From positions 5,757,498 through 5,821,497 of the forward strand of contig JAQFVV010000022.1 in NCBI GenBank assembly GCA_028023455.1: 64,000 nucleotides of DNA, read 5' to 3'. Shown here piece after piece: positions 1 to 9,745 of this stretch. The notes below the pieces were generated by a model. The model ran no database searches, had not been told where the DNA came from, and saw only the letters and a list, made by a program, of their open reading frames with translations. Positions within the stretch are counted from its first letter, which is position 1. Each line of letters begins with the position of its first letter. The position numbers and the translations under genes are program-made. The stretch is from Epiperipatus broadwayi (Eukaryota; Onychophora; Udeonychophora; Euonychophora; Peripatidae).

Positions 1-1430
1 TTGAAAACTAAATTTTCCTTAGAATTATTACATCTCCTGAATTGCTGAGTATCTTAAATGAAGAAGTTAGACATGTCACTGAATCTATAAAAAAAGGGAA
101 AATTTCAGGAAATATTATTAAAATCTTAAGACTAGAAAGATTATTGGCAAAGTTACATATCAAGTGTTTAAATAATATTGATGTACTAGATGATTGAAAA
201 ACATGCTATGGTTATATTGATGTTTAAAAAAGAGCATAAAAAAGATATTCAAAATTACAGACCTATTAGTTGTCTATCAGTTCTACATAAAATCTTTGCC
301 AAAATAATTACACCTCATCTATATTGAACTTTGGATTTTATCCAATCAAAAGAAGCTGGATTTAAAATAGTGTTAGTACAATGGATTACATTCATGTGGT
401 GGGGAAATTTATATAAAAATCCAATGAATATGAATTGGATTTGTATATTAAGAAAACTGTGATGATCAAGACTTTGAATCGATAAGATATAGACCAGTAA
501 TTGTTGTATTCTGAAGAACATTTATCAAAATACAACAGCAATCAGTGATTACAATACATGGAGATACTAAAAAAAATAACACTGAGAATGACTTGGACAG
601 CTTGATTTCATATCTCCAAAATATTTTACAACAGTTTTAGAAAATGTATTTATGGATTAAAATAAGTCACAAAGAGAATAGAAAGAAATGGAGATTATTT
701 AAGTCAAAAATATTTTATCAATGATGTATTTGTTTTTGTAAATAATGCTTTAGAGCTTCAGGAAATTTTGCAAGAGTTATTAGATGAAAGTAAGAAAGTA
801 GAACTAAAAATGAATACTAACAAGACTAAAGTAATGTTCAATGTATTTTCACAGAAGAAGAAAATACAGATTGATGATCATGAATTTCAAGAAGTTACCA
901 ATAATTACAAATACTTTGATCAGATTACAGAATAAAACATAATGGATAAAATTAATCATAAAATTAAATCTAGATGAAGTGATTTTAATAGAAATAACTC
1001 AACATTAAAAGGAAATTTGCATATATATTTGGAAAAAAAAAGTTTCTAATAAATGTTTTATAGAGTGAAACTTGGATACTTAACAGAAGAGTAATACCAA
1101 AATTTTGTTCATTCAATGAAATATGGAGAGAGATGTCTTAGAAGTAGCAAGAAATGATTGAAAATTGAATACATGATACTGAAATCATTGAAAGAATTAA
1201 AGAGGGTGAAACTAAAAGAGATGATAATAGATGAATAGTTGAAGTTATATGTTGTATCCCAAGAGATTGTAAATGACCTAGAATGAGACCATATGTGAAA
1301 TGTATGGTTAAAATAAGAAAGTGTGTTGATATCATGTAAAAAAGGGAAAGCTAAAGATAGGGGAAACTGGACTAAACTTGGAAATAGCTTCATCCTCCAA
1401 TGAATCATAATGGTTAAAAATTATGATGAT
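1..1430 (+). pseudogene. RTE-like non-LTR reverse transcriptase relic
   Basis: Conceptual translation across several frames shows a reverse transcriptase domain in the correct order. First comes a run like ESIKKGKISGN (1-200), then NYRPISCLSVLHKIFAKII (about 252-310), then a frame-shifted EAGFK box (about 350). Next is LQEILQELLDESKKVELKMNTNKTKVMFN (about 755-845), then a decayed C-terminal tail ending near 1430. This order and these phrases match the RTE/'endonuclease-reverse transcriptase' type of non-LTR element common in invertebrates. The catalytic aspartate box is lost (the equivalent stretch reads INDVFVFVNNA). There are many stops and frameshifts, so it is dead. The upstream endonuclease would lie left of the window. 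The type is fairly sure; the exact clade is inferred. Confidence 0.75.
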
Positions 1431-3030
1431 GATAAATATCTAATTTTGAAAATGAAAGCAAGATAAAAATAAGGACTTATATTATATAGATTTGATTATA
1501 TCATAGATGTATTAGTCTTAGAATTATATTAAATGAGAATATAGTAATTCAAAGCCTCAGATGTCAATAAAAAATATAATCATCGTAATCATTATATATT
1601 GGAATCTACAAATTTTAAAGGGATAGGATATGTAACTTATGAAAATATGTCATTGGTATCGATATATATATATATAATCAATGTAATTAAAAGAAGGAAT
1701 GTTAATCATAAAAAAGAAAAACATAATGATAGGTATTGAAAACCCTTTCCATTCGTAAATGGTAAAATTATTAACAATATGGCTAATTTTTTATCATAAC
1801 ATTTTAATGTATCCCATTCTATACCACTTTAAACTGACATAATCATAAAGGTAGCATACATGAAAGAAAAAGTTAAGATTGTGTATAAAACTGAAAACCT
1901 CAAAAGGTTTGATTTCTATAAATTAATGAATCATGGGATTAACTAAGCAAGAGCTAAAAACCTCAAAGATCTTATGAATAGATAATAAGTAAATAAAGTA
2001 GTCCAATTTGTATTTATATTTATAGGGTACTCATCTTTTAGCTAAAGATGCCACTCTATGGCGCGGTTTTCGCGCCAAAAACACATAAAAATGCTGTTTC
2101 CGCGACCGAAAAACAATAAAATATGAAGAATATAATAAACAATATTTATTAAAATGCATAAAAACTGCTTTGTCATCTTACATTATATATTGCAAAATAA
2201 TAATTATATAATATCATCGTTATTTGTTATGCAACTTCGAATGTTCATTTATTTTAAATATTAAATTACCATTAATAGCTAATATAAACTAGCTAATAAA
2301 AAGATTTAATATCTTATAATATTTATTCGATATAAGATATTAAATTTATACTGATATTATTAACATGTATAAGTTAAAATATAGATTACGTTTAACGATC
2401 TTAATATTATATTTGCAGCTAACATAAACTGCTAAGACATTAAAATAAATTGAAATTTAAAAAAACATTATAGCCATTAATAATTCTAATCAAATAATAC
2501 AGAAGAATAATTTTGATTTAATTAGCAAACAATTGACTGCGCGCAATTATTATGCAAATAGGTAACTAGTAATTAAAATTTTATATAAATATAGATTCTC
2601 TAATTAAGTGGTTATTAAAATATACATATAATTAAATAAGTAAATACAAAAATAAATCAATATTAAAATGTAAAAACAAATTACAGCAAATGTTATGAAT
2701 ATATGAGTGTTATGAATATATTTCAGTTATAAAAAATAATTATTTCAATATTTAAAAGTAATTATTAGGTTTTAGAGTTAAAGAACATTATCTACAATAT
2801 ATGTGTTCTATTAAAAGTAAAACATAATTTGAATTGATATAAATCGTTTAGATAAGTAAGAACAATAGTAATCTGATGTTGAGATTTGTAATAATCTTGA
2901 ATCATTTGATTAAGATTGGATCAATAAAAATATATTATGGAGGTTGTTTACATTTTTCAGATATATTACATGTTTGAATAAGTTACATTGAATAAGCATG
3001 TCTAATTTAAAAATTATACATATATACCTG
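1431..3030. other. AT-rich non-coding spacer
   Basis: No open frame resembles a protein. The only local GC-rich feature is a small hairpin at 2060-2076: GGCGCG, loop GTTTT, CGCGCC. It lies in a short patch (2035-2105) with several CpG dinucleotides in otherwise CpG-poor DNA. Function unknown. Confidence 0.5.
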
Positions 3031-3133
3031 TGTAATATATAGGGTATATGAGCACAGACTTTCTCACAACTCACCACTCTCTACACTATCTCATAACACT
3101 GATACACTTGAACACATATATGTTGAAAAGATA

Positions 3134-3194
3134 AATAATCACCAATATACATATTTCATGCTAAACCAGCAATCATCAGTTGGTCCAGATTACC
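3134..3194 (-). ncRNA. Hammerhead ribozyme, family B
   Basis: Read on the minus strand. Stem I outer part is GGUAAUC/GAUUAUU, its inner part ACCAA/UUGGU, with a UGG bulge. The core box CUGAUGA is intact. Stem II is UGCU-GGUUU-AGCA, flanked by a U-U apposition. GAAA is intact. Stem III is short and nearly palindromic (AUAUGUAU), and the cleavage triplet is AUA. All invariant core bases are present. Such minimal stem III hammerheads are known to act better as dimers. Activity is not shown. Confidence 0.65.
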
Positions 3195-3771
3195 ATCTCC
3201 GCACATATATGCTATAAGTGCTCAAATATATTTTAAGATAGCCAAACCTCATACTTTAATGGACAGTCTTTAATCTACTCTACACTCCAACTCTTCAACC
3301 GTCCATCCAATTGAAAATCTGATGATGGAATGCTCGAAGGCCACCCTAAGGCTGAGATTCTTGTCACACCCATGCTGACCTAAGGTCAAGCTGATCCCTC
3401 ATGTACAGGACATAATCCATTTAATACATATACAAGGAATGGGCAGACATCTCTACTTATGTAATAACTGAAACACACAGGCTTATTATATACTTGTGTC
3501 TATATATGTAATATATAGGGTATATGAGCACAGACTTTCACACAACCCACCACTCTCCACACTATCTCATAACACTGATACCTTAGGTCAACATGGGTGT
3601 GACAAGAATCTCAGTCTCAGGGTGACCTTCGAGCATTCCATCATCATATTTTCAATTGAATGGACAGTTGAAGAGTTGGAGTGTGGAGTAGATTGAAGCC
3701 TGTCCATTAAAGTATGAGGTTTGGCTATCTTAATATATATTTTAGCACTTATAGCATATATGTGTGGAGAT

Positions 3772-3832
3772 GGTAATCTGAATCAACTGATGATTGCTGG
3801 TTTATCATGAAATATGTATATTGGTGATTATT
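3772..3832 (+). ncRNA. Hammerhead ribozyme, family B, inverted copy
   Basis: This is the same motif in the inverted arm. CUGAUGA and GAAA are intact, stem I is GGUAAUC/GAUUAUU plus AUCAA/UUGGU (one wobble), and stem III is AUAUGUAU. Stem II has one mismatch (UGCU against AUCA), so it is slightly weaker than its partner at 3134-3194. Confidence 0.6.
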
Positions 3833-3945
3833 TATCTTTTCAACATATATGTGTTCAAGTGTATCAGTGTTATGAGATAGTGTGGAGAGTGGTGGATTGT
3901 GTGAAAGTCTGTGCTCATATACCCTATATATTACATATATAGACA

Positions 3946-4149
3946 CAGGTATATAATAAGCCTGTGTGTTTCAGTTATTATATATGCCTGTGTCCAAAAG
4001 TTACTTGACTGCAATATTATATTTTCTCATTTGTTTTTGGATTTTGTTGTTTTACATATATTGTTGTTGTTATTTTCTTCTTCTTTTAGTTTTTGTTTAC
4101 AAATGTTTTCTTAATTTGAAACATAATTGTATTTTTAAAGTAAATCACT
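3946..4149. other. T-rich spacer
   Basis: The spacer is T-rich and contains short TTG/TTC runs (4050-4110). The small open frames here are low complexity and do not look coding. Confidence 0.4.
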
Positions 4150-4470
4150 AAATATCACATGATCACCATTCTTTATGCTTACACAAGTTGTTTACGCAGA
4201 GGCTAAACTCTCATACAGTAGCACCACTCACAGCAAACCAGAGTAATTAATGAATGCAAGAAAGTTTGTACATAAAATCCCTATCTAGGTGCAATGGTCT
4301 CAGATCCAAGGCTCATCACTGATGAAAGCCACAAGCTAGAGACCAGTCTGGGGATAGTGAATGAGTAGGTACTAGATAGGGATTTTATGCACAAATCTTC
4401 TTACATCCATTGATTACTCTGGTGTTCACTGAGTGACACTGCTGTATGGAGAGTTTAATCTCTGTGTATT
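4150..4470. repeat. Family A hammerhead repeat with inverted arms
   Basis: Arms at 4197-4288 and 4372-4464 are inverted copies of each other (about 92 bp, sharing AAACTCTC.ATACAG and ATAAAATCCCTATCTAG). They enclose a core of about 83 bp that contains a hammerhead motif. The leader 4150-4196 (ATCACATGATCACCATTC..) also belongs to the family. Other copies lie at 8705-9745, 16838-17055 and 37672-38141. Confidence 0.7.
4304..4362 (+). ncRNA. Hammerhead ribozyme, family A, core mutated
   Basis: CUGAUGA is intact at 4319-4325. Stem II is AGC-CACAA-GCU. The catalytic GAAAC reads GAGAC, and the cleavage triplet GUC is at 4346-4348. The outer stem I strand AUCCAA faces GUGAAU, so it is weakened. Probably inactive because of the GAAA to GAGA change. 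Confidence 0.6.
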
Positions 4471-4762
4471 TTTAAAATAATTAGTAAAATATAAAATAAT
4501 CTATGATAAAGTAAGGTTTTGGCTACTGTGTTACTAAGATAAAATTTGAAAGTATCTTATAAAATTTATTACAGCAATATTATTTATTTAAATACCAAAC
4601 AATACATATGCTTAGTGTATAGAATGTACCAAAATGTTGACATAGTTTAATATTTATATTAAATTTTATAATTCCAGTTGTATTTTATTATATATATTTG
4701 TTTGATATGTAAAATCATACAAAATATTTATAATAGTCAAAATACTCTAGAATATTCTCTAC

Positions 4763-4994
4763 AAAATTCAATATGCCTATATAAAATAAAGAGCTGAATA
4801 TTAGCTATAGCCAGCTTATGGCAGTTTATGCCACCTTGAGTAGCAATTAAATGTTAATTCACATGAGTTTATGGTAATGTTGTGTGATTTTAATAAGATT
4901 TAAATAGTAACATTTAATTGCTAGTCAAGATGGCAGCATAAGCTGGCTATAGCTAATATTCAGTTTTTTATTTTATATTGACATATTGAATTTT
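4763..4994. mobile_element. Foldback MITE, 232 bp
   Basis: The left arm begins AAAATTCAATATG and the right arm, reverse-complemented, begins the same way. Similarity continues for about 85 bp through GAATATTAGCTATAGCCAGC and AGCAATTAAATGTTA to a short centre. There is no coding capacity. The structure fits a non-autonomous DNA transposon; superfamily and target duplication are unclear. Confidence 0.65.
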
Positions 4995-5079
4995 TAGACT
5001 ATATTTTAAAATATTTTGGTTATTATTTGATAATATATATATTTATAATTGCCTCAATGAAAGGAAAATAAAAGTTAAA

Positions 5080-5960
5080 ATCTCATCTGATTAAAAAATA
5101 TAATAATGAAGCTATTAATTTATTGCAAATTTTTTTCTATATTAGAGATGAAGGGAATGTTAGTTTGAATTGTGGGTAAAATATTATAAATATATGCTAT
5201 TTTGTTTGATTTTTTATATTTGGGAAGTTTGTATTAGCAGTGAATTTTAGATTGTTTTTTTTTGTTGTAAATATTAGTAATTTTCAATAGATTAATATGG
5301 TTTTATGATATTGACTTATTTAGCTTTGGCATTTAGACATTATATATATATAGAAATGTATATTGATAATTTTTATTACTCAGTCATTAGATTTGAGATT
5401 ATCCACTTAATGAATAATATTTCTGTAATGTAATTTTCACTACAAAACTCTTACATAAGGGACTGGTTTATTTGCTTTTAACAACTTGTTGTGGGGTGTA
5501 ACCCTAAACATATGACCAGAAACATGTTAAAAAGATGTATTATTTTCAAGATACATATTTTGTACTGAACCAGCACTCATAAGTTGAACCAAATTATACA
5601 TCTTTTTCACATGTCTTTAATCATATATTTATGATTATACCCCTCCACAAGATGTTAAAAGTAGATAGAAACTAGTCCCTGGTGATGTAATGAAAATTAA
5701 ACTACAGAAATATTACAACTATATACATATTTCTAAATGTTAAACTAGTAATTTAAATAAAACAAACTAGTTCAAAATTATACAAAATTTTACTACCAAT
5801 TAGTCTCCTTGCTAGAAGAGGAATTCTCAAAAGTAAACAAACATAACAACGCCCACAAATGTACTCTCTTACAATTCAAACTAATATTTCACTCACTCTT
5901 AAAATTTAAAAAAGAAATTCATTAAATTGTTTTAGAATTATATTTTTGAATATGAATAAA
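5080..5960. repeat. Long diverged inverted repeat centred on a family B-like core
   Basis: The two halves match as inverted copies with gaps, for example TTAGTTTGAATTGT at about 5158-5175 against its complement near 5872-5890. The match is clearest at 5420-5540 against 5600-5720, with shared motifs such as ATATTTCTGTA.T.TAATTTTCA. The centre (5534-5602) contains a decayed hammerhead. The inner 250 bp is clear; the outer extent is uncertain because of divergence. Confidence 0.5.
5534..5602 (-). ncRNA. Decayed hammerhead ribozyme, family B-like
   Basis: Minus strand: outer stem I is GAUGUAU/AUACAUC and inner stem I UUCAA/UUGAA. The core box reads CUUAUGA, with the conserved G5 changed to U. 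Stem II is GUGCU-GGUUC-AGUAC, with five pairs including one wobble. GAAA reads AAAA. Two core changes should abolish cleavage. The fold itself is well preserved. Confidence 0.5.
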
Positions 5961-6572
5961 AGGAACATTTAATTTTATTTTGTTTTATCGTTAATAAAAT
6001 TGCTCCTTTTAATTAAAAATATCTGAATGATGTTAGTGATCTGAATATAAGCCATTAGTTCTCCAAGCCTATAATTGATGTAAATTGGTCAGCAACTTTG
6101 GGCTTAAAGAAATAAATAAAATATTATATATGACCAAGAAGACAAAAGATATGTGAAAAATTGGTAATCTTCCCATTATAAGATGGGCTTATAATCTGAA
6201 TAAAGTGATGTTTGAATTTCTAATGCGAATGGAATGAAAACTTAAGATAAAATTGATGATGGAATGCTTTAACTGGAAAAAGAAAGATGCTGTTAATTTA
6301 TATTATTAGTAATCGTATTAATTTTATGGAACCAACTAATATTGGGGAATTGAACATATTCATTTAAAAACATAATTTAGGACTAAATTCTTAAATCAAC
6401 CCATGATAATTCAGACTAATATTTAGATTGGTGGATCCTAGATTAACCCTACCTACATTCACTTTTTTATGTTTAAATAAATAATAGGATAGAGTATGTT
6501 ATGTTTTTTTTTCTATTTACAAATAAGTTTACACACTGATAGTGCAGATGAAATCATTTTTATCATTAGAAT
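5961..6572. other. AT-rich spacer
   Basis: No protein-like open frame and no clear repeat seen. Confidence 0.35.
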
Positions 6573-6853
6573 ATATATGTAAATATTTTGTGTACATATG
6601 CATGTGTGCTTTATAAAGCAGTTTTTATTTTAATTGAATTCATTTTTAGTGATGAACACCATAATCATAACTTATGTTTCATATAGTTGGTGCTTTATTT
6701 ATGGGATTATAAATAAAGTAGCAACAATATTAAACATAAGAGCTATGATTATGGTGTTCATTACTGAAAGTGCACTCATTTAAAATAAGAAAAGAAATAA
6801 AAACTTCTTTATACAGCATATGCACATATGTATGCAAAAAAAATTACATATAC
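6573..6853. mobile_element. Foldback element, about 280 bp
   Basis: The left arm 6573-6695 and right arm 6705-6853 are inverted copies, sharing for example ATGAACACCATAATCATA and ACATATG at both ends. The centre is around 6700. There are no ORFs. Probably a MITE-like foldback. Confidence 0.6.
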
Positions 6854-7024
6854 AAGTGAAGGGAAAATTAATATTACAACATAGCATAATGAAAATTTTT
6901 TAATGTTCCACATGTGCAATGGAATATTAGGTAATCAAAAATAAATATTTATAAATAGTTAATGTACATTCAAATAAAAAAGATTTAAATTCAAATATAT
7001 ACAATAATATTAATCAAATATATG

Positions 7025-7048
7025 TGATGATGATGATGATGATGATGA
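7025..7048. repeat. (ATG)n microsatellite
   Basis: About eight perfect GAT/ATG units. A short ATC run (7190-7200) lies about 145 bp downstream in inverted sense. Confidence 0.8.
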
Positions 7049-8704
7049 CTTATAACTCAGCAGGAAGTACAAATATTCCCAAAAGAATTTTAATTTGTTT
7101 TTCTAGTTTCAATTTTAAAAAAATGAAATTTTAGGGCACCAAACTTCTAAATAGAAAAGTTTACTTTTAGAAAACTTATTATCACCTGATCATCATCATT
7201 TATAAATTGTTATCATTATCTCTGTATGTGTCCTAGTGGATTTTATGATTTCTCGTAGTTGTTAATATTAATAGCATAATAGATGTTAAGGAATAGCTTA
7301 ATGTTTGGAATGTGTTTGATAAGCAAACACAAACTAAATTGATTAATAATAAAAATAATTTATTAACAATAGATATATAAAATTGTTACTTATGTATTCG
7401 CAACCATTACTAAGTATAATAAATATAATACAAAATAGAAAGATAATAAAATAATAATTATTAGAGATATTTCAAATTTAAGGCTTTATGATAACTAAAT
7501 TGATTAGATTTTACCAAGTGTAAAGTTTGAAAAGTTTGAAACCATGGTTTTTGCAATATCATTCTCTATGTATGAGTAAGTCTTTATTTAGTCTATCCTT
7601 GATGTTTAGTTGTTCTCTTTAAGCATTGGTGATGTTAGAGTATACGGTAGTTCTTGGTGGATCATATAACACCTTGAACTTCTTTCTCATGGCATGATTA
7701 ACATGGGCAATGGCTGGGTTTAGCAAACTTCAGAATAAGTCTTTGGATTTGATTGTATCATTCCAGGTATTTTGATTAGTATAGTTGTTGGTTTTCTAGC
7801 TATATATTGTAGATAACCTTATTCTAGCTAATATACCTGCTGTTGTGAATTTTAGTAACAAAAATACTTTTAAATATCAGGAAGACATGATGATCCAAGC
7901 TACAGGAGAAAATATAACCAGCAATTTCTCTTCTTTTCATGGGATCACTTCAATATTGCCTTTTGATTTGAGGCTTAGAACAGATTATATTGACTTTGGT
8001 TCTTCATTTCTGGCCTATTTATACTCCATTTGATATTGTTTTTCACACCTACCATGTATTCAAAGATAATTTCAAAAAATGGGTTTGTCAAACCTAGTTA
8101 CAAGATTTAACATCAATTTATTTATAACATGTTTATTGATAAACATTTTTTTCATTTTTTTAAACTATGATATAAAATAAATATATCCTTTTTTTTCTTT
8201 TTTTTTTTCTTTTTTTTTATTTATAATAACAATAGGAAGAAGAAAAAAATCATTAGTCATTTATAAAAATATATTGATAACTTTCTTAATTTTAGTAAAC
8301 CATAATTTTCAATAACGTTTACATTTTTCATTCAATTTACTATAAGAAGTGTAAATTATGTATTTAAAACACCATCCGGTAGGCAAATCTGAGAAGGTCA
8401 CAAAATACTTTATACTTTTATAAACTATGTAATTCATTTCGCATGCATCAAAACTATTTTTTTACATAGTATAATCTATAAGTTTATTGTTTTTAATTTT
8501 ACACAGTACAATCTTTTTTATAAAAAATTTTAAAATATTATATAAACAATCAACAGATCTTTTTTTTTATTTTAATTGCCTAAACCATGTATTTAGGTGA
8601 TGCATATGCATGCATGGCAATTTATATATTTTTTACTATGCAGCTTTGTCATGTAACTAATTTAAGCTGGTATCAGATTTGTTTCAGTTGCAATATATAT
8701 AGAT
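7049..8704. other. AT-rich spacer, no gene recognised
   Basis: The minus strand between about 7600 and 8040 has somewhat higher GC and short protein-like runs (such as HVNHAMRKKFKVLYDP near 7700). The frames are broken and I cannot assign a family. Poly-T tracts lie at 8190-8220. Confidence 0.3.
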
Positions 8705-9120
8705 AATAAACATCACATGATCATAATTTCTTATGCTTGCTTGTAACTGTTATTAAAACAGGCAAAACTCTCTACACATATTGCCACTCAATGCAAGCCA
8801 AAGTAATCAATGGATGCCAGAAGGCTTATAACAGTTATAAGCAAGCATAAGAATTGGTGTTGTGATGTTTATTGGCTTAAAACCAATCCTGCCTAATAGG
8901 ATAGTGGTGGCTATGGTTATTAAAGAACCAAAGTCACCAAAATGTATAGGTGCTGAGCTGAATTCAGACCTATATGACTATATAAGCTAATGAGCCTGGA
9001 TTGAAAAAAAAATATTATAGTGTTTTCAATTTAAGACTCATAGTTTTGTAGTTAAGTTGAGATAAAAGGTGGACACTAGAGGGTTGCATTAGATTCTAAA
9101 ATCTAGGCGCAGTGCTTTTA

Positions 9121-9179
9121 GATCCAATGCTTCTCACTGACAAAGACTGCAATCCAGAAACTAGTCTGGGAATATTGGA
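9121..9179 (+). ncRNA. Hammerhead ribozyme, family A, core mutated
   Basis: Outer stem I is AUCCAA/UUGGAU, intact. The core box reads CUGACAA, with the conserved G8 lost. GAAAC, the ACUAGU stem III and the cleavage triplet GUC are intact. Probably inactive. Confidence 0.55.
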
Positions 9180-9575
9180 TGAGTAGGCACTAGATGGGGA
9201 TTTTGTGCATAAGCCTTCTGGCATCTATTGATTATTCTGGCTTGCACTGAGTGGCAATATATATAGAAGTTTTGCCTGTTTTAATAACAGTTATAAGTAA
9301 GCATAAGAAAATGGTGATCATGTAATGTTTATTGGCTTCAAACCAATTTTACCTAATTGGATAGTGATGGCTATGTTATTAAGAAACCAAAGTCACCAAA
9401 ATGTATAGGTACAGAACTGAGTTTAGATCTATATGATTATGTAAGCTAGCGAGCTGGGATTGAAAATATTATAGTGTTTTCAATTTAAGACTCATAGTTT
9501 TGTAGTTAAGTAGAGATAAAATATGGCTGCCGGAAGGTTGCATTAGATCCTAAAATCTAGGTGCAGTGCTCTCAG

Positions 9576-9634
9576 ATCCAAGGCTCCTCACTGATGAAGG
9601 CCACAAGCCAGAAACTAGTCTGGGGATAATGAAT
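9576..9634 (+). ncRNA. Hammerhead ribozyme, family A, core intact
   Basis: CUGAUGA is at 9591-9597, stem II is GGC-CACAA-GCC and GAAAC lies at 9611-9615. Stem III is the palindrome ACUAGU and the cleavage triplet GUC is at 9618-9620. Inner stem I UCCUCA/UGGGGA pairs fully with one wobble. The outer stem I strand (AUCCAA) faces AUGAAU and is mostly lost. Positions 10.1/11.1 are A and A, not the usual G-C, which may lower activity. Confidence 0.65.
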
Positions 9635-9745
9635 GAGTAGGCAGTAGATGAGAATTTTATGCACAAGCCTTCTGGCATCTATTGATTACTCTGGCTTGCA
9701 CTGAGTCGCAATATGTATAGAGAGTTTTGCCTGTTTTAATATATA

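Larger units (their letters stand above)
3032..3945. repeat. Family B hammerhead repeat, foldback arrangement
   Basis: One family B unit (about 3032-3505, starting GTAATATATAGGGTATATGAG) is followed by the start of a second unit (3506 to about 3585). That second unit is interrupted by an inverted copy running to about 3945. The two arms pair over some 350 bp with moderate divergence. The same unit occurs in direct tandem at 40390-41450. Each unit holds a hammerhead motif, at 3134-3194 on minus and 3772-3832 on plus. Small ORFs in both strands here are by-products of the repeat. Head-to-tail units of 430-500 bp with one HHR each are typical of retrozymes; the assignment is inference. Confidence 0.7.
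8705..9745 (+). repeat. Tandem array of family A hammerhead repeats
   Basis: One partial and two nearly complete direct units. The landmark TTATAAG.AAGCATAAG recurs near 8836 and 9293, and the hammerhead core at 9136 and 9591, so the period is about 455 bp. Each unit runs through CCTAAT.GGATAGTG.TGGCTATG, CAAAGTCACCAAAATGTATAGG, TAGTTTTGTAGTTAAGT, the HHR, and the AGGCA.TAGATG.G.ATTTT arm. Direct multimers with one self-cleaving motif per unit are what retrozymes leave after rolling-circle or template-jumping copying; that origin is inferred. Confidence 0.7.

Noticed and set aside
1109-1408. Minus-strand open frames over the RTE relic
   Set aside because: Opposite-strand shadows of the reverse transcriptase tail on the plus strand.
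3330-3370. Another CTGATGA in family B (also near 41178)
   Set aside because: The following sequence gives GGAATGCTCGAAG with no GAAA, no stem II and no pairing flanks, so it is not a hammerhead.
7600-8040. Host exon on the minus strand
   Set aside because: Only short protein-like runs with stops between them and no splice sites or conserved motif; it may be an old element but cannot be supported.
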